Assembly (NCBI RefSeq): GCF_000355905.1
Contig: NZ_APLF01000004.1
Span: 186,001 to 250,000 of the forward strand
Direction: 5' to 3'
DNA from: Psychroflexus gondwanensis ACAM 44
Lineage (GTDB): Bacteria > Bacteroidota > Bacteroidia > Flavobacteriales > Flavobacteriaceae
Length of the DNA stretch: 64,000 nucleotides
The translations under genes were made by a program, and so were the position numbers. Positions 32,652-41,243 of this stretch are shown piece after piece. Position 1 is the stretch's first letter. Every line of letters begins with the position of its first letter. A model generated the notes under the pieces. That model did no database searches. It was not told the DNA's origin and saw only the letters and a list, made by a program, of their open reading frames with translations.

Positions 32652-33293
32652 CTAATTTTTATCCTCCAAAAGTGGCACAAAACGAAATTCGCCAAAAGTT
32701 TCTTTTTGAAAGCTTTTAGCAGAAGTCCTTTTCAATAAAGTCATAATTTGTGGGTCTTCCCCTACGGGAATCACGAGTCTACCTCCAACTTTCAATTGAG
32801 ACATTAAAGGTTTCGGTATAAAGGGCGCCCCAGCAGTCACAATAATTTTATCGAAAGGGGCATACTCTGGCAAACCTTTGTAGCCATCGCCAAAACTCAT
32901 AAATTTGGGTCTGTAGCCTAACTTTTGAAGAAAGTTTTTAGTTTTCTTATAGAGTTTTTGCTGTCTTTCGATGGTATATACTTTCGCTCCTAGTTCACAT
33001 AAAACAGCGGCTTGGTAACCGCTCCCCGTGCCTACTTCCAAAATTAAATCACCAGGTTCTACCTGCAAAAGTTCCGTCTGGAAAGCCACTGTATACGGCT
33101 GAGAGATTGTTTGTCCAGCAGCAATAGGGAAAGCCTTATCTTGGTAAGCATGATCTTCGAAACTGCTATCCATAAATAGATGCCTCGGAATTGCATTTAT
33201 CGCTTGAAGAACTTTTTCATCTTTAATGCCCTTTTCTCGAACCAATTCTACTAGTAATTTGCGTTTTCCTTGCTGTCTATAACTGTCTTCCAA
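32652..33293 (-). CDS. pcm: protein-L-isoaspartate O-methyltransferase
   Basis: Repairs isoaspartyl residues by SAM-dependent methylation. The methyltransferase motifs LILEVGTGSGYQAAVL, VYTIERQ and FDKIIVTAGAPFIP, and the family segment AGQTISQPYTVAFQTELL are clear. I chose TTG at 33293-33291 (EDSYRQQGKRKLLVEL follows), giving 213 residues, the usual length; no in-frame ATG exists near. The frame stays open to 33356 through a hydrophobic stretch that may be chance sequence or, less likely, a signal anchor. Confidence 0.9.
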   Translation of the reverse strand: MEDSYRQQGKRKLLVELVREKGIKDEKVLQAINAIPRHLFMDSSFEDHAYQDKAFPIAAGQTISQPYTVAFQTELLQVEPGDLILEVGTGSGYQAAVLCELGAKVYTIERQQKLYKKTKNFLQKLGYRPKFMSFGDGYKGLPEYAPFDKIIVTAGAPFIPKPLMSQLKVGGRLVIPVGEDPQIMTLLKRTSAKSFQKETFGEFRFVPLLEDKN

Positions 33294-33436
33294 GCTTTTA
33301 TATTTAAGTTGTAATAAGAGTAAAATTAGAAAAAAATGTTGGATACATCCATTCAAAGAGCCTATTATTAGTCTAAGAGTTTTTAAAAGAAATCTTATAA
33401 AAAGCCTCTGCTCACAGTTAGCTTAAAAAGAAATGT

Positions 33437-33444
33437 TACTTTTG
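33437..33444 (+). promoter_or_regulatory. -7 element of the Gfo/Idh/MocA gene
   Basis: TACTTTTG, an exact -7 box, 18 bases before ATG 33463. No TTG at the -33 distance was seen. Confidence 0.5.
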
Positions 33445-33462
33445 TGTAAAACCATATAATTT

Positions 33463-34428
33463 ATGCTAAAAGTTGGTGTTTTGGGCGCAGGACATCTCGG
33501 AAAAATTCATCTGAGATTGCTCAACGAATCAAAGAAATATAAACTTATAGGATTTCACGATACAGATCATACTCACGCAAAGAAGATCGAAAAAGAATTT
33601 GGTTATTCTTACTATAAGGACTATGCGGAATTACTGAGTAATGTAGATGTTATTGATATCGTCACTCCTACCACCTACCACTATAGTATGGCAGAACAAG
33701 CCATAAAAGCAGGTGTTCACGTCTTTATAGAAAAGCCTATCACTTCTACAGTGGAAGAGGCTGAGGCGCTTATAAAACTAGCTAAAGCTCATAATGTAAA
33801 AGGGCAAGTTGGACATGTGGAACGGTTTAACCCCGCCTTTAGAGCTGCTATTGGCAAAATAGACACTCCCATGTTTATTGAAGCCCACCGACTTTCAGAA
33901 TTTAATCCAAGAGGAACCGATGTTCCTGTCGTTTTAGACTTGATGATTCATGATATTGATGCTATCTTAAGTATCGTTAATTCTAAAGTGAAAAAAATCA
34001 ATGCAAGTGGCATATCTGTCATTTCTGAAACTCCTGATATTACCAATGCAAGACTAGAATTTGAGAACGGTTGTGTGGCTAATCTTACGGCAAGTAGAAT
34101 ATCGCTTAAAAACATGCGTAAGTCAAGGTTCTTCCAGAGAGATGCTTACATTTCGGTAGATTTTCTTGAAAAAGTAACCGAAGTTGTCAAAATGAAAGAT
34201 GCTCCTAAGGACCCAGACGATTTTGCAATGATTTTACAAAACGCTGAAGGTGTAAAGAAACAAATCTACTTTGATAATCCAGATATAAGTCCAAATAATG
34301 CTATTTTGGACGAATTAGAAACATTTGCAGAAGCTATTGAAAACGACACGATACCTATTGTAACTTTAGAACAAGGTACCGAGGCTTTAAGAGTAGCCAT
34401 GCAAATCATAAAAGCATTCGACGAGTAA
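33463..34428 (+). CDS. Gfo/Idh/MocA family NAD(P)-dependent oxidoreductase
   Basis: Cytoplasmic oxidoreductase of 321 residues. The Rossmann motif GVLGAGHLGKIH starts the protein, followed by the family signature VFIEKPITSTVEEAEALI with the catalytic Lys in EKP, then GHVERFNPAFRA and a conserved DLMIHDIDAIL. Such enzymes act on sugars or cyclitols; the substrate is not evident. It heads a run with 3-hydroxybutyryl-CoA dehydrogenase, DUF1015 and YggS, 19 bases from the next gene. Confidence 0.92.
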   Translation: MLKVGVLGAGHLGKIHLRLLNESKKYKLIGFHDTDHTHAKKIEKEFGYSYYKDYAELLSNVDVIDIVTPTTYHYSMAEQAIKAGVHVFIEKPITSTVEEAEALIKLAKAHNVKGQVGHVERFNPAFRAAIGKIDTPMFIEAHRLSEFNPRGTDVPVVLDLMIHDIDAILSIVNSKVKKINASGISVISETPDITNARLEFENGCVANLTASRISLKNMRKSRFFQRDAYISVDFLEKVTEVVKMKDAPKDPDDFAMILQNAEGVKKQIYFDNPDISPNNAILDELETFAEAIENDTIPIVTLEQGTEALRVAMQIIKAFDE

Positions 34429-34447
34429 TCATTTTAAATATAAAATC

Positions 34448-35338
34448 ATGAAAAATATAGCTATAATAGGTGCAGGAACTATGGGAAATGGTATTGCACA
34501 TACTTTCGCTCAATTCGACTATAACGTAAGTTTAATAGATGTCTCAAAAGATAATCTAGATAAAGGTATTGCAACCATTACTAGAAATCTAGACCGGATG
34601 GTCAGCAAAGAAAAGATAAGCGAAGAGGACAAAAAGAGAACTCTAGGAAATATTAGCACGTTTACAAGTTTAGCAGACGGGGCAAAAGATGCAGACCTTG
34701 TCGTTGAAGCTGCTACAGAAAACGAAAAAATCAAACTAGAGATCTTTAAGGAACTTGATAGCCTTTGTCCAGCCAAAACGATTTTAGCAACAAATACTAG
34801 CTCTATTCCAATCACCAAAATTGCAGCAGTCACGGGCAGACCCAAGCAAGTGATCGGGATGCACTTTATGAATCCAGTACCCATCATGAAGCTTGTGGAA
34901 ATCATAAGAGGCTATAATACTAGCGATGACATTACAAACCAAGTTGTAGAACTAGCTAAGAATCTGGGTAAAGTCCCAACTGAAGTTAACGACTACCCTG
35001 GTTTCGTAGCCAATAGAATTTTAATGCCGATGATTAATGAGGCTGTAGAAACTCTATACAATAATGTAGCGGGCGTAGAAGAAATCGACACCGTAATGAA
35101 GTTAGGCATGGCCCATCCTATGGGCCCACTTCAGCTTGCCGATTTTATTGGATTGGATGTATGTCTATCTATTTTGGAAGTGATGTACGAAGGTTTTAAA
35201 AATCCAAAATATGCTCCTTGTCCCTTACTCGTGAACATGGTAAGAGCAGGTAAGCTTGGAGTGAAATCTGGAGAAGGATTTTACGACTACAGCGAAAGCA
35301 AAAAGGCAGAAAAAGTATCCTCACAATTTGTATCTTAA
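34448..35338 (+). CDS. 3-hydroxybutyryl-CoA dehydrogenase
   Basis: NAD(P)-dependent dehydrogenase of 296 residues interconverting 3-hydroxyacyl-CoA and acetoacetyl-CoA. The dinucleotide site IAIIGAGTMGNGIAHTFA, then LVVEAATENEKIK, TNTSSIPITKIA, GMHFMNPVPIMKLVEI (catalytic His), NDYPGFVANRILMPMINEA and MAHPMGPLQLADFIGLD are diagnostic. Length is normal. The next gene follows after 3 bases. Confidence 0.95.
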   Translation: MKNIAIIGAGTMGNGIAHTFAQFDYNVSLIDVSKDNLDKGIATITRNLDRMVSKEKISEEDKKRTLGNISTFTSLADGAKDADLVVEAATENEKIKLEIFKELDSLCPAKTILATNTSSIPITKIAAVTGRPKQVIGMHFMNPVPIMKLVEIIRGYNTSDDITNQVVELAKNLGKVPTEVNDYPGFVANRILMPMINEAVETLYNNVAGVEEIDTVMKLGMAHPMGPLQLADFIGLDVCLSILEVMYEGFKNPKYAPCPLLVNMVRAGKLGVKSGEGFYDYSESKKAEKVSSQFVS

Positions 35339-35341
35339 AAG

Positions 35342-36580
35342 ATGCCTAAAGTTATTCCATTCCAAGCGACTAGACCTACTCGAGATAAAGTAGGTCTAAT
35401 CGCTTCAAAGCCTTACGAAACCTATACCAAAGCTCAAGTTGAAGCGAGATTGGATAACAATCCTTTTTCCTTTTTGCATATCGCAAATCCTGGGTATAAG
35501 TACAATAAAGAAATTTCTGGAAAAGAACGCTTTAGCCTCGTCAAAAACAGGTTTGAAGAGTTCAAAGAAGACGGCAGTTTCCGGCAGGATGATAAACCTT
35601 GCTATTACCTTCATAAAATCATTTATAGAAATGAAATAGAGTTTGTAGGCTTTGTAGGTGCTGCAAGCACTGAAGATTACGAAAACAATATCATTAGAAA
35701 ACACGAAGACACCCTAACGGAAAAAGTAGAGGTGTTTACCGAATATCTCAAGACGGTGAGATTCAACGCCGATCCTGTTCTTCTCACCTATCCAGATAAT
35801 GAAGTCCTTGACGGCATTTCAAAAAAATTGATGCAGACTCGACCAGAGTACGAATTCACAACCACCTCTAGAGAAACACATCACTTTTGGGTGATTGATG
35901 ATACAAAGCTTCAGGAGCAAATTCAAAAAGAATTTGAGGTGATGGAACATATTTATATCGCCGATGGACACCATAGAAGTTCCTCTTCTATTGACTTAAA
36001 ACAAGTGCTTCAGGCCGAAAATGATCACCATACAGGGAAGGAAGCCTATAACTTTTTTATGGGATTTTTTATTCCAGAAAGTCACTTGAGAATTCATGAA
36101 TTTAATAGACTTGTAAAGGACCTGAATGGTTTAAGTAAAGACGAATTTCTTATTAAGCTGGATGAACAATTCAAAATTGAAAACTTAAAACAGAATTATT
36201 ACAAGCCTAAAAAGGCTCACCATTTTAGCATGTATCTCGATGGTGATTTTTACGAATTAAATTTAAGGGATAGAAATTACGATTTTAATGATGCGCTATC
36301 TAGATTGGACGCTCAGATTCTGTTTAATACCATTTTGAAACCAATTTTGGGAATTCAAGATTTGAGAACAAATTCTAGATTGATGTACAGTCAAGGTCAA
36401 AAAGACATGGCTTTTGTAAAAGGGGTTATAGACAAAGGAGAATATCAGGTTGGATTCGGAATGTACCCTGCAAGTATTGAAGAAATGAAAACCATAGCAG
36501 ATGAAGGAATGAAAATGCCTCCAAAGACAACCTATATTGAACCTAAGTTGAGAAGTGGGATTACGATTTATGAATTTTAA
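35342..36580 (+). CDS. DUF1015 family protein
   Basis: Soluble protein of 412 residues with the DUF1015 pattern: ATRPTRDKVGLIASKPYE near the start, HEDTLTEKVEVFTEYLKTVRFNADPVLLTY, HHFWVIDDTKL, YIADGHHRSSSSIDL and a C-terminal GFGMYPASIEEMKTIADEGMKMPPKTTYIEPKL. The ADGHHR motif suggests catalysis, possibly on a small metabolite, but no function is established to my knowledge. The final Pro-rich PPKTTYIEPKLRSG is a family trait. It is 10 bases before YggS. Confidence 0.92.
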   Translation: MPKVIPFQATRPTRDKVGLIASKPYETYTKAQVEARLDNNPFSFLHIANPGYKYNKEISGKERFSLVKNRFEEFKEDGSFRQDDKPCYYLHKIIYRNEIEFVGFVGAASTEDYENNIIRKHEDTLTEKVEVFTEYLKTVRFNADPVLLTYPDNEVLDGISKKLMQTRPEYEFTTTSRETHHFWVIDDTKLQEQIQKEFEVMEHIYIADGHHRSSSSIDLKQVLQAENDHHTGKEAYNFFMGFFIPESHLRIHEFNRLVKDLNGLSKDEFLIKLDEQFKIENLKQNYYKPKKAHHFSMYLDGDFYELNLRDRNYDFNDALSRLDAQILFNTILKPILGIQDLRTNSRLMYSQGQKDMAFVKGVIDKGEYQVGFGMYPASIEEMKTIADEGMKMPPKTTYIEPKLRSGITIYEF

Positions 36581-36590
36581 AATTAGAAAG

Positions 36591-37247
36591 ATGGAAGGGT
36601 CAATTAAAGAACATATTAAAACATTTACAGAAGAATTAGGGGAGAATATCGACTTGGTTGCCGTATCCAAGACCAAGCCCAACGAAGACTTGATGGAAGC
36701 TTACAACGCTGGTCAGCGAATTTTTGGTGAAAATAAGGTTCAAGAAATGACGGACAAATGGGAAGCTTTACCCAAAGATATTAAATGGCATATGGTAGGT
36801 CACGTGCAAACCAACAAAGTGAAATACATGGCTCCCTATGTAGATTTAATTCACGCAGTCCAAAAGATGAAATTACTTCTAGAAATCAATAAACGTGCAG
36901 AGGAAAATGACCGAGTCATCGACTGTTTATTACAAGTAAAAATAGCTGAAGAGGATTCTAAATACGGCATGTCTCCAGAAGATTTAAAACTATTTTTAAA
37001 GGATGACAAACTAGCTGAATTAAAAAACGTAAGACTAAAGGGCTTAATGGCTATGGCTACGTTTACAGATGATGAAGAGCAAATTCATAGAGAGTTTAAA
37101 ATTCTGGAGACGCTTTATAAGGAGACTTCCCAAACTCAAAAAGACTTCAGTATCCTATCCATGGGAATGAGCGGAGATTATAAAATCGCAATGCAACATA
37201 ACACCAACATGGTAAGAATAGGGAGTTCTATTTTTGGAGCTAGATAA
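36591..37247 (+). CDS. YggS family PLP-binding protein (PLP homeostasis)
   Basis: Single-domain PLP-binding protein of 218 residues with an alanine-racemase-like barrel; homologues keep vitamin B6 pools balanced and have no clear catalysis. The PLP lysine is Lys27 in LVAVSKTKP, followed by FGENKVQEM, WHMVGHVQTNKVKYM, LLQVKIAEEDSKYGM and the phosphate-binding SMGMSGDYKIAMQHNTNMVRIGSSIFG. ATG 36591 gives the family's normal length; the frame is open to 36555 inside DUF1015. A terminator follows. Confidence 0.94.
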   Translation: MEGSIKEHIKTFTEELGENIDLVAVSKTKPNEDLMEAYNAGQRIFGENKVQEMTDKWEALPKDIKWHMVGHVQTNKVKYMAPYVDLIHAVQKMKLLLEINKRAEENDRVIDCLLQVKIAEEDSKYGMSPEDLKLFLKDDKLAELKNVRLKGLMAMATFTDDEEQIHREFKILETLYKETSQTQKDFSILSMGMSGDYKIAMQHNTNMVRIGSSIFGAR

Positions 37248-37252
37248 ACATA

Positions 37253-37280
37253 AAAAAGCTAACCCGAAGGTTAGCTTTTT
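37253..37280. terminator. intrinsic terminator after YggS gene
   Basis: AAAAAGCTAACC (37253-37264), tetraloop CGAA, and the exact complement (37269-37280) ending in T5. Also usable from the minus-strand hsp20 side. Confidence 0.88.
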
Positions 37281-37326
37281 AGCTAATTCACAAACTGTAA
37301 TTCAAACAAACTTATTGACTCTATAC

Positions 37327-37752
37327 TTACTTAACTGCGATTTGCTTAGGTAATTTTGGCTTTGCTTCTTCTCGCTTTGGAATATCTACGTATAAGACAC
37401 CATCTTTATACTGTGCAGAAATTTTATCACCATCTACAGTTTCAGGTAGGGTAAATGATCTCCTAAATGACTGGTAACTAAATTCTTTTCTTGTATACTT
37501 TTCACCTTCTTGCTCTTTATTCTCTTCTTTTTCTGAAGAAATAATGAGTTCATTTTCATTCAATTCAATATTGAAATCATTTTTGTCGAATCCTGGAACA
37601 GACATTTCTACGCTATACTTGTCTTCAGCTTGTTTGATATTTACTAAAGGTGAGCTTGAATTGGTCTCAGAGAAATCTCTATGAAACTTATCTGCATTAA
37701 AAAGTCGATCCATTAAACTTAGGTCTTGGGTTGAAAATCGTGTTGGTATCAT
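37327..37752 (-). CDS. Hsp20/alpha-crystallin small heat-shock protein
   Basis: ATP-independent holdase of 141 residues. The alpha-crystallin domain spans about residues 38-138 (VNIKQAEDKYSVEMSVPGFDKNDFNIELNENELIIS, FSYQSFRRSFTLPETVDGDKISAQYKDGVLYVDIPK), ending with a short basic tail. Length is typical for bacteria. It is monocistronic. Its upstream gap (37753-38087) has two copies of TGCCATATTGTC exactly 31 bp apart that may be a heat-shock operator. Confidence 0.93.
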   Translation of the reverse strand: MIPTRFSTQDLSLMDRLFNADKFHRDFSETNSSSPLVNIKQAEDKYSVEMSVPGFDKNDFNIELNENELIISSEKEENKEQEGEKYTRKEFSYQSFRRSFTLPETVDGDKISAQYKDGVLYVDIPKREEAKPKLPKQIAVK

Positions 37753-38087
37753 ACTATTAAGTTTTAAAATTATTTTAGTTTAATTGTAAATCTATAGTCA
37801 AATAGAGTACCAAGCTAAATCAGATAATAGGTCTTACAACAAAGCAGAACGCCATACCGCATAAATACTGATCTTTCGATTCAATAGCTCATAAACCTAA
37901 AAACTGCCATATTGTCTACTAAATTCAATTTTAAATGCCATATTGTCGCTTATTCAAATTCTAAAAGCACTTCATTTTAAACATTTGATGAAAATTATAT
38001 GCAGTGGTTAAACTTTAGAAACTCAGCGAAGGAAACGGAATTATATCTTTATTTTTGCTACCTTGAATCAAAACACATAAAGCTAGG
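37753..38087. promoter_or_regulatory. 335-bp divergent intergenic region with two TGCCATATTGTC repeats
   Basis: This gap between hsp20 (minus) and the exonuclease gene (plus) encodes no protein. It holds the 12-bp direct repeat TGCCATATTGTC at 37905-37916 and 37936-37947. Each copy contains a small dyad (GCCA-TAT-TGTC, form GnCA-N3-TGnC). TATTTTTG at 38050-38057 is an exact -7 box for the exonuclease gene. No clear hsp20 -7 box was found. The rest is featureless AT-rich sequence. Confidence 0.55.
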
Positions 38088-39452
38088 TTGTACGCCATTT
38101 TAGACATAGAATCCACCGGAGGAAAATATAATGAAGAAGGGATCACAGAAATCGCTATTTATAAATTTGACGGTAATGAAATTGTAGATCAATTTAGCTC
38201 ACTTATAAACCCTGAGCGAAAGATCCAATCGTTTGTTGTTGGCCTAACGGGTATCAACAATGAAATGCTCCACCAAGCACCTAAGTTTTACGAAATTGCA
38301 AAACGCATTATAGAAATAACTGAAGGATGCATTGTTGTAGCTCATAACGCTAAGTTTGACTACAGGATGCTAAGGCTTGAGTTTGATAGACTGGGATACC
38401 CTTTTGAACGCAAAACACTGTGTACCGTTAAACTATCTAAAAAGCTTTTGCCCGATTTTGAGTCTTACAGTCTTGGTAAGCTGGTAAGGAAACTTGGAAT
38501 TCCTATAACAGATCGCCATCGAGCTAGCGGAGATGCTCTAGCTACGGTAAAACTTTTTAAACTTCTACTAGAAAAGGATACCGATAAAGAAATAATAAGC
38601 TCCCATTTAAAGCTAAATGCAGTAAGTAGTATCGACACAAAACTCATTAGACTTATAGACGACTTACCCAATGCAGTTGGAGTCTATTATTTCTCTAATA
38701 AAGAAGGGGATATTATTTATGTAGGCAAAAGCAACGACATCAAAAAAAGAGCTAACCAACACTTTATAAGTGACGCCCCAAAATCTAGAGAGATTCAAGA
38801 GCATATTTCATCGGTAGATTATGAAAAAACTGGCAATGAACTCATGGCATTGCTAAAAGAAAATCAATCCATCAAAAAACTCAAACCAAAGTATAACTCT
38901 GCCCTAAAGAAAGATCTGTTTACCCATGGGCTTTATATGTTCGAAGACCATAAGGGATATTTCAACTTGACTGTTTCTAAGCTAGACTCTAAAAAAGAGT
39001 ATATCACCAGTTTCACCAACTACCAACAAGGGAAAGCATTCTTAGAAAGAGCTTTAGAGACTTATCAACTTTGTCAGAAATTAACGGGTTTACATAAAAC
39101 CAAGGGAGCCTGTTTTAATTACACCATAAAGAAATGCGATGGAGCTTGCATACAAGAAGAAGATGCTGTTTCTTATAATTCTCGCGTTATAGCACTTATC
39201 GAATTTTATAATTATAAAGATAAAAACATGATTATTCAAGATCGAGGTAGACACCTAGGTGAAAAAAGCGTTGTCTTGATTGAACATGGTAAACTCATAG
39301 GTTTTGGATATACCGAGTTAAATTTTCAAATTGAAAATATTTCAATTTTGAAAAATATCATCAATCCTATGCAAAATGATAGAGATGCCCAACATATCAT
39401 ACAAAGTTATTTGAGGAAGAATAATAAAAATTTGAAAGTAATCCATTTTTAA
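38088..39452 (+). CDS. DnaQ-like exonuclease fused to GIY-YIG nuclease (Cho/UvrC-like)
   Basis: Predicted DNA-repair nuclease of 454 residues. The N-terminal DEDDh exonuclease has Asp6 and Glu8 (AILDIESTGG), Asp91 (AHNAKFDYRML), His144 and Asp149 (HRASGDA). A GIY-YIG domain follows (GVYYF at 198-202, IIYVGKSNDIKKR at 209-221). The C-terminal third resembles the UvrC/Cho region with a Cys-bearing CFNYTIKKCDGAC. The start is TTG 38088; MYAILDIE is the normal beginning of the family and no ATG fits. An exact -7 box lies at 38050-38057. The next gene starts 1 base later. Confidence 0.92.
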   Translation: MYAILDIESTGGKYNEEGITEIAIYKFDGNEIVDQFSSLINPERKIQSFVVGLTGINNEMLHQAPKFYEIAKRIIEITEGCIVVAHNAKFDYRMLRLEFDRLGYPFERKTLCTVKLSKKLLPDFESYSLGKLVRKLGIPITDRHRASGDALATVKLFKLLLEKDTDKEIISSHLKLNAVSSIDTKLIRLIDDLPNAVGVYYFSNKEGDIIYVGKSNDIKKRANQHFISDAPKSREIQEHISSVDYEKTGNELMALLKENQSIKKLKPKYNSALKKDLFTHGLYMFEDHKGYFNLTVSKLDSKKEYITSFTNYQQGKAFLERALETYQLCQKLTGLHKTKGACFNYTIKKCDGACIQEEDAVSYNSRVIALIEFYNYKDKNMIIQDRGRHLGEKSVVLIEHGKLIGFGYTELNFQIENISILKNIINPMQNDRDAQHIIQSYLRKNNKNLKVIHF

Positions 39453-39453
39453 A

Positions 39454-40284
39454 ATGACTTGGAAGGAGAAGGTTCACGAAGTAATATACGAGGCAGACAC
39501 CAAAGCAGGGAAAGTATTTGATGTGGCATTATTTATCATTATTGTTGCAAGTCTGGTGTTGGTGATACTTGACTCTGTTGAGCACATTAGCCTTGAATAT
39601 CATACCTTATTTGTCACTTTAGAATGGATCATAACTATATTTTTTACGATTGAATATATCCTAAGAGTCATCAGTATAAAAAAGCCTAAAAATTATATTT
39701 TTAGCTTTTATGGTATTGTAGATTTTCTTTCCACTATTCCTCTATATGTTTCTTTAATTTTTGCTAGCTCTGGAGCGTTATTATCCTTGAGAGCTTTAAG
39801 GTTACTTAGAGTCTTTAGAGTTTTTAAACTGGTGAGGTACACTGGAGCTGGCTCCAGTGTAGCCGTTGCCTTAAGAAAAAGTATACCAAAAATATTAATT
39901 TTTCTTTATAGTGTAGTTATTATCTCCTTCATAGCTGGAACCGTAATGTATATTGTAGAAGGCCCTGAAAACGGCTACACTTCTATCCCAACGGGAATCT
40001 ATTGGGCTATCGTTACTCTTACCACAGTAGGATTTGGAGATATTCACCCGGTAACGCCTTTAGGTCAGTTTATTGCTACTATTATTATGCTACTCGGATA
40101 TGGTGTTATAGCCGTTCCTACGGGTATAGTAACCGCAGAAATGACTAAAGAAAATACCAGAAAAAATACACAAGTTTGTTCTAATTGTGGGGAAGCTGAT
40201 CACAGAGATAGTGCAGAATTCTGTCATAATTGCGGCGATTCACTACATAAAGAACAGGAGAAAGAAATTAAGAATGAAGACTGA
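39454..40284 (+). CDS. voltage-gated potassium channel-like ion transporter with C-terminal zinc ribbon
   Basis: Inner-membrane channel subunit of 276 residues with six hydrophobic helices. S4 is Arg-rich with charges every third residue (RALRLLRVFRVFKLVR, 113-128). The selectivity filter is TTVGFGD (190-196), so potassium is likely. The cytosolic tail has CSNCG (242-246) and CHNCG (257-261), a small zinc-ribbon not usual in these channels. miaA begins 11 bases inside its 3' end. Confidence 0.93.
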   Translation: MTWKEKVHEVIYEADTKAGKVFDVALFIIIVASLVLVILDSVEHISLEYHTLFVTLEWIITIFFTIEYILRVISIKKPKNYIFSFYGIVDFLSTIPLYVSLIFASSGALLSLRALRLLRVFRVFKLVRYTGAGSSVAVALRKSIPKILIFLYSVVIISFIAGTVMYIVEGPENGYTSIPTGIYWAIVTLTTVGFGDIHPVTPLGQFIATIIMLLGYGVIAVPTGIVTAEMTKENTRKNTQVCSNCGEADHRDSAEFCHNCGDSLHKEQEKEIKNED

Positions 40285-41179
40285 AGACTCTTCTTTGATC
40301 TGTATCGTTGGGCCAACTGCCATCGGGAAAACCAATTTAAGCATCAAGTTGGCTGAACATTTTTCTACTGAAATTTTGTCTGCAGACTCTAGACAGTTTT
40401 TTAAAGAAATGGAAATTGGCACAGCAGTCCCCAATCAAAATGAGCTTTCTCAAGCAAAGCACCATTTCATTCAACATATTTCCATTGGAAAAGCATACAA
40501 TGTTGGAGAATTTGAAAAAGAGGCCTTAGAGGTCTTAGACACTATTTTCAAAACTCATTCCCAGGCTATCCTAGTTGGGGGAAGTGGTCTATATCAAAAA
40601 GCGATAACCGAAGGTCTGGACGTCTTTCCAGAAATTCCTTCAGACATAAGAACAAAAATCGAGAATCTCCTCAATTCCGAGGGTATAGGAGCATTACAGA
40701 GCTTGTTAAAGAAAAAAGACCCTGACTATTACCAACAGATTGAAATAAGCAATCCAAGACGATTGACGAGAGCGCTTGAAGTTATAGAAACCTCTGGAAA
40801 ACCCTATTCAACTTTCCTTAACCAAAGCAAACCAGAACGGGGTTTTGATAGTATTAAAATAGGCTTGGATGCTCCACGAGAAGTCATTTACAATAGAATT
40901 GAAAAACGTGTAGATAGAATGATTGCAAATGGGCTTATAGAAGAAGCAAAATCTCTAATCCCCTTCAAACACTTGAACGCTTTACAAACCGTAGGCTATA
41001 AAGAATTATTTGCCCATTTTGAGGGTAAAGCAACATTAGATGAAGCCATTTTTGAAATTAAAAAGAATACCCGAAGATTTGCCAAAAGACAATTAACATG
41101 GTTCAAAAAAGATCCACAAATTAAGTGGTTTCATTACGAGACTCCTAAAGAAGATATCATCAGCCATATTAAAACATAA
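40274..41179 (+). CDS. miaA: tRNA dimethylallyltransferase
   Basis: Adds a dimethylallyl group to A37 of tRNAs reading UNN codons. The 301 residues carry the P-loop VGPTAIGKT (12-20), ADSRQFFKEMEIGTAVP, LVGGSGLYQKA, NPRRLTRALEVIETSGKPYS, and a C-terminal KKNTRRFAKRQLTWFKKD. I chose ATG 40274 because the P-loop then lies at the family's normal distance from the N-terminus; the open frame continues to 40187 inside the channel gene. A hairpin follows at 41178-41210. Confidence 0.96.
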   Translation: MKTEDSSLICIVGPTAIGKTNLSIKLAEHFSTEILSADSRQFFKEMEIGTAVPNQNELSQAKHHFIQHISIGKAYNVGEFEKEALEVLDTIFKTHSQAILVGGSGLYQKAITEGLDVFPEIPSDIRTKIENLLNSEGIGALQSLLKKKDPDYYQQIEISNPRRLTRALEVIETSGKPYSTFLNQSKPERGFDSIKIGLDAPREVIYNRIEKRVDRMIANGLIEEAKSLIPFKHLNALQTVGYKELFAHFEGKATLDEAIFEIKKNTRRFAKRQLTWFKKDPQIKWFHYETPKEDIISHIKT

Positions 41180-41210
41180 ATAGCTCACTGTAGTATACAG
41201 CAAGCTATTT
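41178..41210. terminator. hairpin between miaA and the RprY-like gene
   Basis: AAATAGCT (41178-41185) pairs with AGCTATTT (41203-41210), with an inner CTGTA/TACAG stem. The genes converge here. A second short repeat TAAAGC-TAG-GCTTTA lies at 41232-41246. Confidence 0.5.
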
Positions 41211-41243
41211 ATGAAACTGAAAAAGTAAACCTAAAGCTAGGCT

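Noticed and set aside
40187-40273. N-terminal extension of miaA
   Set aside because: It overlaps the channel gene's zinc-ribbon coding and would move the P-loop 29 residues from its normal position.
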